Below, piece by piece: positions 35,245 to 46,410 of a stretch of DNA of 64,000 nucleotides. The DNA is from Roridomyces roridus. Taxonomy: Eukaryota > Basidiomycota > Agaricomycetes > Agaricales > Mycenaceae. The translations under genes and the position numbers were made by a program. Position 1 is the stretch's first letter; each line of letters begins with the position of its first letter. The DNA is taken from the NCBI GenBank assembly GCA_029378245.1, contig JARKIF010000012.1, positions 1,798,001 through 1,862,000 on the forward strand, written 5' to 3'. The notes beneath the pieces were generated by a model. The model searched no databases. It was not told the origin of the DNA and worked only from the letters and a program-made list of their open reading frames with translations.

Positions 35245-35956
35245 CACAGGGGGCAAACCCCGTGGCATTCTACCACGGGGCATCCGCACGGCATATGTCG
35301 CGGCGTCCGACACGGCGTCTGACATTTGCTGTGCCGGCCCGAACCTCCCGCGACAGTTCCCATCCCTGCCAAGGTGGACTTAGCGCATGTCGTCAACCGG
35401 TGAATCAGTGGGTCACCTGCATACCAATGTGCGAACAAGAGGCACGCAGATCAGGAGCTGTCAACATCGGGTTGTCGTGAGAGAGTTTCGGGTCAACACT
35501 GATGCGACTGATCGTTCCCGCCAAAATTGACGTGATCCGATCCAATCATTACGTAGGGAGGGGTGTCTGACCTCGAAAACCTTTTTCAAAAGTTGCTCAG
35601 AATGTCTTGTTATGCACAAAAAACATTGGCATCACTGGACTTCCTTTTTGGGATGTCAAAACTCTCTCACGATACCCAATGTCTGACATTTCTGATCTGC
35701 GTGCCCCTTGTGTGCGAATGAGTCCATGGCCACCGCACCGAGGAGCCCCCAAATCCGCAGGAAGTTGTATGCCATTCCATTGCATCTGCACGGGACATCT
35801 TGCTACTAGAGTTGTACAATGAAATTGTGGTGAATAAAACTGGGATGAAGGCAAAATTGGGGGTGTGGGAACGCGATGTCAGACGCCGTGTCGGACGCCG
35901 TGACATATGCCGTGCGGATGCCCCGTGGTAAAATGCCACGGGGTTTGCCCCCTGTG
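35245..35956. mobile_element. DNA transposon with 81-bp terminal inverted repeats
   Basis: The left end (35245-35325) and right end (35876-35956) are inverted copies matching at 79 of 81 positions, starting CACAGGGGGCAAACCCCG. The 3-bp duplication TGA flanks it (35242-35244, 35957-35959). CACAG ends with a 3-bp duplication suggest a CACTA-related, non-autonomous element. The 550-bp interior is non-coding. The repeat also contains inner palindromes (CCCCGTGG / CCACGGGG). Confidence 0.87.
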
Positions 35957-36161
35957 TGAGGAGGTGGCGGTGTTGGTAGGCAGAATGGTCGAGATGAGGG
36001 ACGAGTTAGGGACGAGGGATATTTGGAGTTTCACTAGCTTTATATCGAAGGCTTGTTACAATCGAAAAACGTACATGCCGAGCCTACGGGCCATCAATGA
36101 TCGGCCGGCTGTGCCTTTGCTTGTCCGTCTTTGGCCCTTTATCACTCATCGTCTGCCCACC

Positions 36162-37160
36162 ATGACTGACCTGTCCCCAGCTCTGCCGCAGGAGCTGGAG
36201 AGGGATATCTTTGAACTCGCCGCATACATCGATCCTCCATCCGTGCCAACGATGATGCTGGTAGCCCACCGGGTAAAGATCTGGTACGTCCCAATCTTCG
36301 ACCTTTCACATGTCGTTTCGACCTCTTGACTGACCGTCATTGCAGGGTCAAAACTCTACGATTTCGAGTCGTCATGCTTTACGGCTCATCCTGGATCGGC
36401 ACAAAGTCGAATTATCCCTTCGGGGACGACGACAAGTTCTCTCGTCTTCTCGCAATCCCACCCGCGACCCTGCGTAAATCTGCGCGTCATCTTTGCATCC
36501 ACCATGTATCCCTGCAGGTGGCTTCGTATATCTTGTCCACTTGCGACAATCTCCAGGATTTGCACCTGTACCCCGGGGACTATGCGTCCCTCCTGGACAC
36601 TGTCGGCAAGCTCCCTCTGCGACGCCTCCACTGCGATCTGCATTATTTGTTCAGTGATCCTGCCCACCACCTCACTCACTCCCTTTTTTCCAACATCACC
36701 CATCTCGAGTGCTTTGATCGAGTCGCTCGTCCACCTCTTCCGTCTTACTGGGCCGGCCTAACCAATATCCCCCATTTGACCCATCTCTCCTTCTACGAAC
36801 CCGAATTCCTGCCGTTGGTTCCTCAGACGTTGAGGGACGGTGCCTCTCTCCAGGTCCTCCTCTTCCAAATCAACTTGGACGAGGAAGTCGGCGCCGGAAT
36901 CGTAATCCCTACCCGTGACCCACGGTTTGTGCAGATGATCCTTCCCATGGAGGATCTGGAGTACACCCGCGATTGGTTGAATGGCGCCGTGACAGGTCGC
37001 GATTTCTGGTCTAGGGCGGAGGAGCATATCAGGAGACGTATAGTGGGCGAAGGTGAGTACCCGGCACATATTGTGTTTTCCGTTTTCGCTCACATTCTTC
37101 TTCTCAGTCACGACCTATGTCATGGATGGAAGCATCAAATTTCCTGTGGTCGAACAATGA
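36162..37160 (+). CDS. F-box family / LRR-like protein
   Basis: Three exons (36162-36283, 36346-37052, 37108-37160) encode 293 residues with a closed frame. The start MTDLSPALPQELERDIFELA is the short F-box-like opening common in agaricomycetes (LPxELERxIFExA). The body has irregular leucine-rich stretches (LCIHHVSLQVASYIL; LPLRRLHCDLHYLF; HLTHLSFYEPEFLPL), presumably for substrate binding in an SCF-type complex, but a SKP1-binding helix pair is only partly visible. It follows the remains of M1 in the same frame. Confidence 0.75.
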
Positions 37161-37452
37161 TAAACCAAATGAAGCTCTGTACTCTGTTCGTTCGTCGTCG
37201 TCATCATATCTCGAGCCATCATCTTCGGTCACTAGGCACTGACAGCCTCGCTGTACGATATTAGCCAGGATATCTGTCTGCGAGACCCACTCACCGCTGC
37301 CGGCGCTACAGGCCCAACGAAGAGTGCCAGCGCCTTCTTCGGCTTTTCATCATCCTTCATCCGCACGCGGCTACATTTTGTTTGCGAGTATTTCGATATT
37401 CAGATGTGACTGGTTGGAGACCCTATGTCAATGAATGCTCGTGATCCTTCCA

Positions 37453-37806
37453 GGCGCAATACATGATCCACTCGGCAATAATGTTCCTGAACGACGTGGG
37501 TCATGTCTCGCGGAAAGCCTATCAGTACTTCCCATCCAACGGAATCATCTCCAGCGTCGTGTCGGTCATGGACGTCGAGGATCGATTGGGCACAACCAGT
37601 TCTCCTCCTCGACCTATGCCAGTTCCCCTGCCGCTGCTTCCGGCTATCGTAGAGCTCATGTCAGCCATCGGTCTTACGCGCACTCCAGGCTGGTTTCCTC
37701 GACCACGTTATCGTCTGGGGTGAGCGAATGGGCCCCGCGCCTATCTCAGAGGGCAGGTTCGTCGACCTTCTCGACCAGGTGCTCCCAAAACATCTCGTGT
37801 ACTAGA
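37453..37806 (+). pseudogene. MYND-family central fragment
   Basis: The segment QYMIHSAIMFLNDVGHVSRK to about residue 75, and in another frame FLDHVIVWGERMGPAPISEG to HLVY, both align with the middle of gene M3 (QYMINSAAVLVSYLGTVSRE; LLEHIITWGERMGPTPVSEG). A frameshift separates them near 37690, and an in-frame TAG closes the second part at 37804-37806. A further trace (GRFTA) is at about 37855. Neither the start nor the zinc finger is present. This is the part missing from M1, but whether it came from M1 cannot be told here. Confidence 0.75.
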
Positions 37807-37809
37807 GTA

Positions 37810-38773
37810 CCTAGTCATCTTGGCGTTGATGGAACAAACAGACAAAGAAAATAGGGAGGTTCACTGCTAGGTAACCCATCCTTTTTCCGAATGCAAAAAA
37901 GCTCTGCTGCCCGCCTCCCGACGACCAGCAAGGGTCCCGCGTCCTTGATCAAATGAATGACCCCTGCGGATTTATGTTGTGATTTTATGTTTTATTGACC
38001 GGCCCGGTCAAGAGGAGCATCTCACCAAGTCGCCTAGAACCATGGCAGACGGACGCTAGGAAGTGCGAATCCCCTCTGTACATGGTCGCAAGTCGGATGA
38101 GACAGCAGAGTGAGAGCAAGGGTGGTCCGGGTGAGGTCATGGGATTGATCCTGTACCTCGTCCGAGTCGGTCCGACTCACCGGTTGATCGACGCTAGTCT
38201 GTGCCTTCTTTTCTGTCCAAGAGGTAGCGTTTGGAGAAACCACACAAGATGCAGGTGCTACACGGTTCAGCTCTGGCGTGAAAACCGTGGCTTGATGACC
38301 TCGATCGCTGGTGAAAGCTGTCTCTCCGCTCCGTGCCTGTCCGCGCGATGATAAATTTCCCAGATATTTCAAATCCACTATGTAACCGACGTCCATCACG
38401 GCTTGGAATGAATCAATCATTCCTGAGCGCTAGATCGACGGCGGTAATCTCGGCTCCAGATCTTATGGCTGCCGGTGACATGATCCGAGGCAGATTTTGA
38501 TACAAAATCAGCAACGGGATCACCGCCATAAGACGCGCGCCCATCATTTTTCTCATCAAATCTGCCTCGGAACAAATTCTAACATCCGATATCCCCGGTA
38601 GTTGTCCGCGAGCGATAGCGAGCGAGCGCGTTGCCCGAGAAGGTCTGGAAACGAGACTAACAAGGCGGCACCAATACGCATCTGAAATGCCTTGGCTATG
38701 CTCTCGGTCCCGCTCCCCGGTTACGTCAAGGTTACGTATATATTTCTCTCAGTCGCCGCAGATCCTCATCACA
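37810..38773. other. Intergenic, no supported gene
   Basis: Short open frames only. An imperfect inverted pair near 38440-38580 (ATCCGAGGCAGATTTTG and the inverse around AAATCTGCCTCGG) may be the trace of a small transposon. Confidence 0.45.
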
Positions 38774-40552
38774 ATGGACATCGCCATTCTCCAAAAACAC
38801 CCTGAACTTGCTCCCAATGTCGTTAAACTCATGTCCGACTCCCTCGCTGCGGCTAGACTCAAGATCAACGAGCTTAGGAGTGAGCGGGATATATTAAAGG
38901 CCGTGAGCGATACCCGCCCTTGTTCGTTGATAAGTATTCCCACTCATCAAGAACATGCAGCACCTGAGAAGCAAAATCGCCGCTCTAGTGAATGCGGAGA
39001 GTGTTTGAAGCAGAAAACCGAAGAATTCCAACGTGTTAAGTCGGTACGCGCGTCGGATTTATTTAATCCCATCTAGGGCTGAATCATTCCAGGAAATGGC
39101 GGCATTGAAGCATAAACTCACCCAAGCGGATACAACTCTGGCGAGCGAGCGAGAGAAACCCCAGCAGGTGAGCCGTCCCCAACCTTGCGAATCATTCAAG
39201 TAAAGGGCTGAAAGAAATTTACCCAAGCTGATCCCACGCTGGCTTCCGAGAGAGAGCAACACGAGCGGGTCAGCCCTCCCCAGGTTGATTTGGGCCCGCC
39301 CAGCTGACACTCCTACAGGAAGTTCATCAATTAAAGCAGAACTGGGTGTCGAGATCAAATGCGTGAACCGGGTAGTTCCTTCAATAAATTCAGAGACGGA
39401 CCTTTGTTGACATACACGCTACAGAGATTCAGAGATAATGTCGATATCCACGAAGTCGCGCTGAGATTGTGTGTGGAAGAGAAGGACCGGCTGCAAGCGG
39501 TGGGTCTCATTCGGCTCCTCGAGTACCCATTGAACGTTTGGCGGGTTCAAGATGGCCGAAAGATATGAGCGGGTACCTCTCGCCTTCCTATCGTGTCTGC
39601 ACTCGAATGAGTCTTTTCCCGAAGACTTTTGGGTTGTTGCAGACGGAATACCTCCATGTCGCCTCCACGCGCGACGCGATGGGAAAGCATCTTGAAGCGA
39701 CATCGGTGCGTTCACTTTCACGAAGTTCAGTATAAATATCTTCAACATATTCTGTTTAGTCCACTTGCGGTTATCTGGAGGAACAGTTGAATGCCCAGGT
39801 CTTCCGGCATCACGTAGAACTAGAGACAACTCGCTTCTTATATCACAAACTGCTCAGCCCATTCCCAACACCAGCGAATCGGCCTGCGTCCAACACACTG
39901 GAGCCGGTGTATACTATCACTCTGCAGCGAACATCAAGACCAATATTCAAACCAGACGTTCACACACCGAGGTATGTCCTTGTTGATATTCTTCCTTCGA
40001 AACTCTGACGTTCCTGCAGACCAGCAATGAATTTCCCGCTCCGAATGCAATGGATCGGCACGAACCAAGTACACGCCTTGGTGTACCATCCAACGCACGA
40101 GTATTGTGCCCAGTCGCACAAATGGCAACGGCCAACCTCGCTCGCGCTGTCCGTCGGTACCGATATCGATTTATTCGTCAACTGTGGCCCTTCAGTCTTC
40201 TATGCGGGGATTTACACCCTTCATCGCACAAAGGAGCCGACATGTCCGAGGGAATTGGCGATTCCTCCTGACGTCGTGCGGGATTCTTACTTCATTCAGT
40301 TCGCCCGTTGATGGGATTCAGTCCCCCGAGGCGATAGCACATGCCGCTGGAGTGGAGGGTATTCTGTCGCCCAGGATACGAGACTGCTTCCCGGACGGAG
40401 AGCTCAAACTAGAATGCTTTGGGTTGCAGTGCATTGGATTCGACGAGGGCTTGTATAATGCGTTGCGTGGGCGGTCTTCACACGCACTGCGTTCAGAGGT
40501 CTTGTCGGCACATGTCGGCGCAAGCTTGCCCAACATGTGTCGAGCCACATGA
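38774..40552 (+). CDS. Coiled-coil protein of an agaricomycete hypothetical family
   Basis: I do not recognise a named family. Early exons 38774-39043, 39093-39167 and 39215-39268 are in phase and encode a coiled coil (KLMSDSLAAARLKINELRSE). Two related small exons each give FTQAD/LTQAD plus TLASERE, so an exon duplicated. Later pieces (about 39375-39500, 39653-39705, 39760-39972, 40019-40311) include RFRDNVDIHEVALRLCVEEK, then a compact C-terminal domain with FVNCGPSVFYAGIYT, and in another frame FGLQCIGFDEGLYNAL at 40400-40470, a segment I associate with basidiomycete proteins of unknown function. The frame change near 40310 has no good intron, so a frameshift or wrong model is possible. 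Confidence 0.55.
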
Positions 40553-41091
40553 TGTCGGCCTGTCTTTAGCGTTGGCTAATGCATTTTAACACATCTTTTA
40601 TGTAGCCCAAGGGCAAGAGGGAGTAGGGGCGACCCCGAGGAGCCAAAAATCTTCTGAAATCGTTGGCAACAGCTGACGTGGGAAGTGTTTTTGCTCCCGA
40701 GGTCCAGCTGTCAGGCATTGAGTCGGCCCATATCGGCAATGCTGTGCATTTTTGATGTCCGCAGCACTGTTCCCATGGCTCGGCTAATGTCGGCCACGCA
40801 TCCAGAAGTTCGAATCCACTGGGGCGTGGATTCTCAGAGAGAATTCGGCAAGAATGTCGCTAATCAGGTTTTCTGTTCGGGCATGGACGGCGTTCCGTGA
40901 CCGAAGTACAGCATGATACCCATCGGATCTTCCTCCGTCGACCGGGACCTCTCTGCACCACGAGCGCCTGGCTCATTTCGTTGGCTCGTTTCCTAGTTAG
41001 GCCACTACTCCTTTGTCCCGGAATGGAATTTTTTCTCGCGCGCTGCTCTTGTCGCCCCCTCCCGCATCCTGACTATTACCACTTGCCACAT
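40553..41091. other. Intergenic
   Basis: No gene supported in this stretch between the coiled-coil gene and the end of the CxC5-like gene. Confidence 0.45.
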
Positions 41092-41853
41092 TCAATACCG
41101 AGCATCACACAGAGTATTAATCCCGAGTCCCGACGCGATGCGAATACATCCCTTGACGCGCTGAAACCCTTGGGAGCCCCGTTTGGGCGGCCCACTGTGT
41201 ATAAAAGCAGAGAGGGCCGAGGCGAACACAATTTTGTTGTTCATAACGTGCGGGTGCAGTTCAGCTAGGGCCGAGTTGTATATACGTGCCCAGTTGGAGG
41301 CAGAAATCCTAAGAGGAGTAGTGAGAATGTGGTTTGACCCTCTGTAGTGAAAATCATACCACCCGAACACCATGCCGTTCCCGAAGAGCTCCAGAAGGGG
41401 GCTTTCCATGAAGAAGTGCTGTGCGACCTGTACAACGTGGGGGACGCCTCCGTAGTAGGTCCGCAGAGACGACTGTTTGTGGACATAGTAGTTGTGATAG
41501 TAGCGTCGATTACAACCTGTGGACTCCTTGAGAACTCATCCAGTCACAGAAGTGAGTACTTACCTCGGCAGTACAAAGATGTAGAGTATATCGGGAGGAC
41601 ACCATTCCGAAGCGTGTACAGCGTGGCCTTGTGGGTGAGTGGCTCCGTGAGCGTCATGACATCGTTCGAGTCACGATGATTGGGGCAGCCAACCATCTGA
41701 CAGACTCGCACGGGAGGGAATAAATGTTGGTACGCTAAAGTTGAAGTTTGAGCTCGATACAGACATCCTGTGTCCGGTACGTACAAGTACCACGACACAA
41801 GGCGGCCCCATTGAAGTGTATCACTTCATCTTCCGTGGGCTGCACTTCGGGAT

Positions 41854-42108
41854 TGTTGAACCTATGCATCAGGCATCGGGCAACTCGGTCATCCCGCTAC
41901 ACTGCAATATGACTCAATATGACTCAATATGACTATGCTACATTATGACTCGTATTTTACACAGCCTTAGGACTACGTATAAATACCCCGCTGTATTCTC
42001 TCAGAGAGCATCTTAATCTACTTGAATTGCCCTCCAACTTACGTGTGATCTCAGGGAACCTCTGCGCAGGTTCTTCAACACCTTCGACTCGATCAATTCA
42101 TCTCAACA
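41854..42108 (+). repeat. Copia-2 5' LTR
   Basis: Contains three tandem AATATGACTC units and a TATAAATA promoter box near 41980. One T/C difference from the 3' LTR. Confidence 0.95.
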
Positions 42109-42218
42109 GGTTATGGGCCCCGACGCCTAAATCTTTGGGACATTTACACGACTTTCGAAGACTACTACTACTCAACACACTACCGCTTGTTATATTCCGT
42201 CTAAAGGCACTCACATAA

Positions 42219-43733
42219 ATGGCCGCATCTACTACCACACCCGCCTCACATGTTTCGTCGAGCATGTATCGAATTGAGCCGCTCCAGGATGCCAACTGGC
42301 TAGGCTGGAAGCGCCGTATCACCTCCATTTTGAGGGATCGAGGTCTGCTGAAGTATGTCTTGGGAACTTTACCCCGTCCGACACCGGCAGATGCAAACAA
42401 ACCGACCGCTGATGAACTCAAGTCCATCGAAGAATGGGAAGACAATGACACGCGCGCACAGACTCAACTTGAGCTGACGATAAGCGACTCACAGATGATT
42501 CATATCTCTGGAGCTACAACTTCTGCGCAAATGTGGAAACAGCTTGTCACTGTAAAGGAATCTCGCGGAAAATTGGGAATTCTATCCATGCGCCGTCGAC
42601 TCTATCGGACTACCGCTGATGAGTCTACCGATATTTTGGCCCACATTACTGAGCTTAGGGAAATCCAAGAGCAGCTTCACCTTATGGGTAGCTATGTATC
42701 TGATGATGATTTCACATTCCTATTACTCACCTCTCTACCTGAGAACTGGGACCAATTTACTACGGCTTATCTAGGCGCAAACTTCACTGCTGTTCAAGCT
42801 ATTGCCAGCTCTACTACTGGTACTACACAGGCTCCAACTTCACTGGCAACTACCCTTCCGATTACATCGTACGAACTTATTGCTATTATTCTCGAGGAAT
42901 ACCGCCGCCGTCTGGAAAAATCGGGCGCAGACTCTTCTTTAGTCTCGAGGGGATCGAATTCGTCTTCGAACCGAAACCCCAAGTCCGGTAATAAATCCGC
43001 TGGTTGCACTTGTCCTTCAGATAGTACATGTTCAAATTGTGGTCGGAAATATCATTGCAAGCATAAATGCTATGCAAAGGGTGGAGACCAGGAAGGCCAA
43101 GGACCGAACCAAACCTCGGGGAAATCAAAGAAGGGAAAAGACAAGGCTAACCAGTCAACGAACACAGAGCTAAGTGACAGCGGATATTCATGCCGTATCA
43201 CTGAGGAAGATACCTGCCTCTCGGCAGTTGGTTCGATTAAACCGACTGATTGGATCGCCGACTCTGGTACTTCATCCCATGTCTGCAATTCGAAAGATTT
43301 GTTCACGGATTTTACCCCACTCACAAACCATACCATTACCGGTCTGGGTGAGCATAAAGTTCAGGCACTCGGCAAAGGCACGGTTAAATTGGCATTCAAA
43401 GCTAATGGGGGATACATTGAGAATGTACTGAAAGATGTACTATACACGCCCGAAGCTGCCAACAGCCTACTTTCCATAAGCAAGCTCGATGACGCCGGAG
43501 GAAATGCATTATTCCGCAACGGCACATGTACATTGACAAACGCTAAAGGAATTAAATTAGCTACAGCCAAGAAGATTGGTAAACTATATCTCTTGGATGT
43601 GAAACCTCGCGATGAGGATCACACTATCACGCTAACATATCCAGTGAGTCTACCGAGACTTGGAACTCACTTCATCGCAAGTACGGTCACCTGTCAATTT
43701 CGTCGTTGGAGAAACTTGTGCGTGGCAACATGA
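42219..43733 (+). pseudogene. Copia-2 gag and protease
   Basis: The frame starts at an ATG 111 bp after the LTR and encodes the Copia gag core (W.GWKRRITSILRDRG; LTSLPENWDQF). A cysteine-rich C-terminal gag segment (CTCPSDSTCSNCGRKYHCKHKC) gives a zinc-knuckle-like cluster, and an aspartic protease site DSGTSSHVC follows near residue 350. Around 43640 the frame slips relative to the integrase frame, in the middle of the polyprotein rather than at a gag-pol border, so this is damage, not programmed frameshifting. Confidence 0.88.
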
Positions 43734-45141
43734 TTACTGGACTTACTATTGCACCAGACAGCCCGCCGTTCACCCAATGCGACGCTTGTATTCAGGCTAA
43801 ACAGCACCGTCGCCCTTTCCCGAAGGAGTCAGAAGACAAGACTTCCGAAACTGGAGAACTTACTCACTCAGATGTCTGGGGACCCGCACGTGTCGCGGCT
43901 ATTCCAAGCCACCGTGCCGTTTCAAACGCGAAATACTACATCTCCTTCACCGATGATTACTCCCGCCGATGCACTGTATTCTTTATGAAACAGAAGTCAG
44001 AGGCCACCCAATGTGTCAAAGATTACGTTGCGTACCTCGAGCGTCATCTCAAGACTGCTCCCAAGTCGATTCGCGTTGACAACGGGGGAGAATACATCAA
44101 TAAGGAGCTCATTGCATGGTGTAGAAGCAAGGGAATCGACCTACAGACGACTGCCCCATATTCACCCTCGCAGAACGGAATCGCCGAGCGTTTCAACCGC
44201 ACCCTAATGGAACTCGCACGCGCGATGCTTATTGCTCGCAATTTGCTATCATTCCTATGGGCGGAGGCTGTTATTCATGCCGCTTACTTGAGAAATCGTT
44301 CACCTACCAGAGCTTTAAACGGGCAGACCCCGCACGAAGTCTGGACTGGCGAGAAACCAAAAATGTCACATTTGAGGGAATTTGGATCAGATGTATGGAT
44401 ACTCACCCAATCCACCAAACCTGGCAAGACCACTGCCAAATCCAAGAAGTATACCTTCGTTGGATACGCGGACGGACCTGACGCAGTTAAATATTGGGAT
44501 AAATCAAGCAGGCAGGTCAAGGTCTCACGAAACTATACATTTTCAGAGACTGAAACGGACGATGTTGATGTCGACGTACCAACCAGACTGCCGCTTGAGG
44601 GGGAGCAAGGAGTTAAGGCCAATCAGCAGCCTGTGAAAACGAATCAACCAGCTGCCGCCGCTCCATCTACCATCAAACAACCTACCCCTGCACCCGCTGC
44701 CGCCGCTACCGCACCTACCATTCCTACCCAGCGTACACCATCACCTGTGCCAAGGGAGCCATTGGCCAATATGCCATCACCACTCCGACAGAAGACCAAA
44801 CACGGACCTCCGGGACTCAATCCTACCCCTCTTCGCAGATCCACTCGCGACATGGAAGATCACAACTATCGCCGTTTGCACAACCCGCAGTCGCGCCTTC
44901 CCGCCGCTCAACGTACCAACGCACCCGACAACGATGATGCATCCGAGGCGATTGACGAGACCAACTATGTCTTGTTAGCCACTCAACCCAATGTGGATGC
45001 CATACCTCGTAATTTGTCCGAAGTGCGAGCATCACCCGACCGAGACGGATAGGAGAAGGCTATGGATGTCGAATATCAGACACTACAGTCAATGGGGACG
45101 TGGAAACTTGAAGAGTTACCTGCAGGACGAAAGGTCGTAGG
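43640..45141 (+). pseudogene. Copia-2 integrase region
   Basis: Pre-integrase zinc finger (HRKYGHLS ... CDACIQAKQHRRPF) is followed by the integrase core with the three acidic residues in SFTDDYSRR, VDNGGEYIN and an ENxxAE-type helix (SPSQNGIAERFNRT). A variable Pro/Ala-rich linker and the start of the reverse transcriptase domain follow. A TAG at 45050-45052 sits where a Trp (TGG) is expected, a G-to-A change. The coding text continues in the same frame to 45141, where the hAT-like insert begins. Confidence 0.88.
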
Positions 45142-46401
45142 TAGTCTGTAGCTGATCGCGAGGCATTGATAGGTGGTGACGGAATGTCGTAATGTGCTGA
45201 GTTTCAAATCAGATCATTGATCATCACACCGCTGTATTCCCCGCTCAGCTAGCCTGTCTTCCTCCCTCGCCTCCCACCGTCCACAAGACCCCACGTCTGC
45301 GAACGGAGTCGCTCGAGCCACGAACGGCAACCCTCTTGCAACACCTTTGGCGTCCGAATCACCTCCTGATGGCCCTGTGGACGCCTACTTCACCGAACGA
45401 CATCCGGGGCTGCATCCAACCCAGAATGGCCTCAAATGCCCCACGTCGACCCTGGGAGATCGTATTCAAGCCGTAGGATCAATGTGTGGGACTAGGACTT
45501 GTGTTCTGCGTGCGTCACAATGCTCTTTTGGTGCCAGTACATACGTGACTCACCAGTTTCCAGACACGAACGGGCGCCAATACAGATGCAAGACGAATCC
45601 TTCTCCCACCCTCTCTATTAGCAACCCCACTCGCTCAGTCACCCAGGGCTTAGCCCGGCCACGTTAGCTGCTGTCGACCCAGTCAGCACGTCTGAGCACG
45701 AATGCTAAGCCCTGCTGCCCTGCCCGCACCTCACGCACTCTCCCGCATGGATGCCACGCTCCCCGTGTTCCAGACCACGTCGCCATGCCTGTCCACGGCC
45801 GACCCCAATGTCGTAGTTTGGTGGTGTGCTACGTCGGCTACGCCGCACGCTGGTCGTCCGTGCAGTCTACACTGAGCTGGATGGCTGTGATCAACCTCTT
45901 GGAGTGTTTCTCGGGGTTCTCGACGTCGAGCGGCGAGCCTCCCTCTCACCTCGTCGTCTCATTGTGGTCATGGGTCGGGTGGAACGACACCGGGATGTCT
46001 CCTTTGGTTTAGGTGCTTGGGTAGTGAGCAGTGGGAAGGTTGAAGCCGAGATGGTTGCACCTTTGAGGTCACACCGCGGTATGGTGGAGGATGGTCGCTG
46101 CACTGGGCGTTTAATTGGGACTGTTACTTACGTGTATAGTAATCGTAAATAATTTGGGTCGGATCCGGTCCTTTTATCTGTTGAAAGGCATAATGAACGT
46201 AGATACCTGTCGAACGAGCTTTCTCAAGCCTCAGAGGTAGCGTAAACGCGTCCAGACGTGCAGGGGAAGCGTGGGAAACCTTTCAAACTCCGCACTTTAC
46301 GGCATCACGCCACCACCTATCAAGCGATCAACCTTATCAACAGACTATAACACGTCGAAGAATGAGAGACGCCTGTTATAGCGTCTGTTTATAAGAGACT
46401 A
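45142..46401. mobile_element. hAT-like insert inside Copia-2 (1260 bp)
   Basis: Flanked by GGTCGTAGG at 45133-45141 and 46402-46410 (8 or 9 bp depending on where the end is set). Ends are TAGTCTGTAG and the inverse of TAGTCTCTTA. Removing it with one duplication copy restores the Copia reading frame exactly (GRKVVG followed by SRWIFDKKYD). No transposase frame is present. Its age is bounded by Copia-2, whose LTRs differ at only one base. Confidence 0.82.
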
Positions 46402-46410
46402 GGTCGTAGG

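Larger units (their letters stand above)
32399..36035 (+). pseudogene. MYND-family gene M1, riddled with insertions
   Basis: The start MHPAFHAHNIAKL matches the opening of the other MYND genes here (MTTLHPALQTQNISRL and similar). The coding pieces are 32399-32513, 33144-33364, 34119-34385 and 34883-36035. The joins across the hAT-like element (32514-33135) and the solo LTR (33365-34113), keeping one duplication copy each, are open and give family-like text (SLDELD, then FPFSVIPELWPRITSWMDV). The last exon (FLRALLDSDYRRLQVEI ... LFDYT) is interrupted at 35245-35956, again restoring frame on removal (AELEDEEVAVL). The central repeats and the MYND finger itself are missing between 34386 and 34883, so the gene is dead. 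After 36000 the expected stop is absent, and the frame stays open into the F-box gene at 36162. Confidence 0.82.

Noticed and set aside
38034..38420. 129-codon minus-strand open frame
   Set aside because: No recognisable motif, no splice context and composition like the surrounding non-coding DNA.
45347..46152. Possible genes inside the hAT-like insert
   Set aside because: Open frames are short, overlap on both strands and show no family features.
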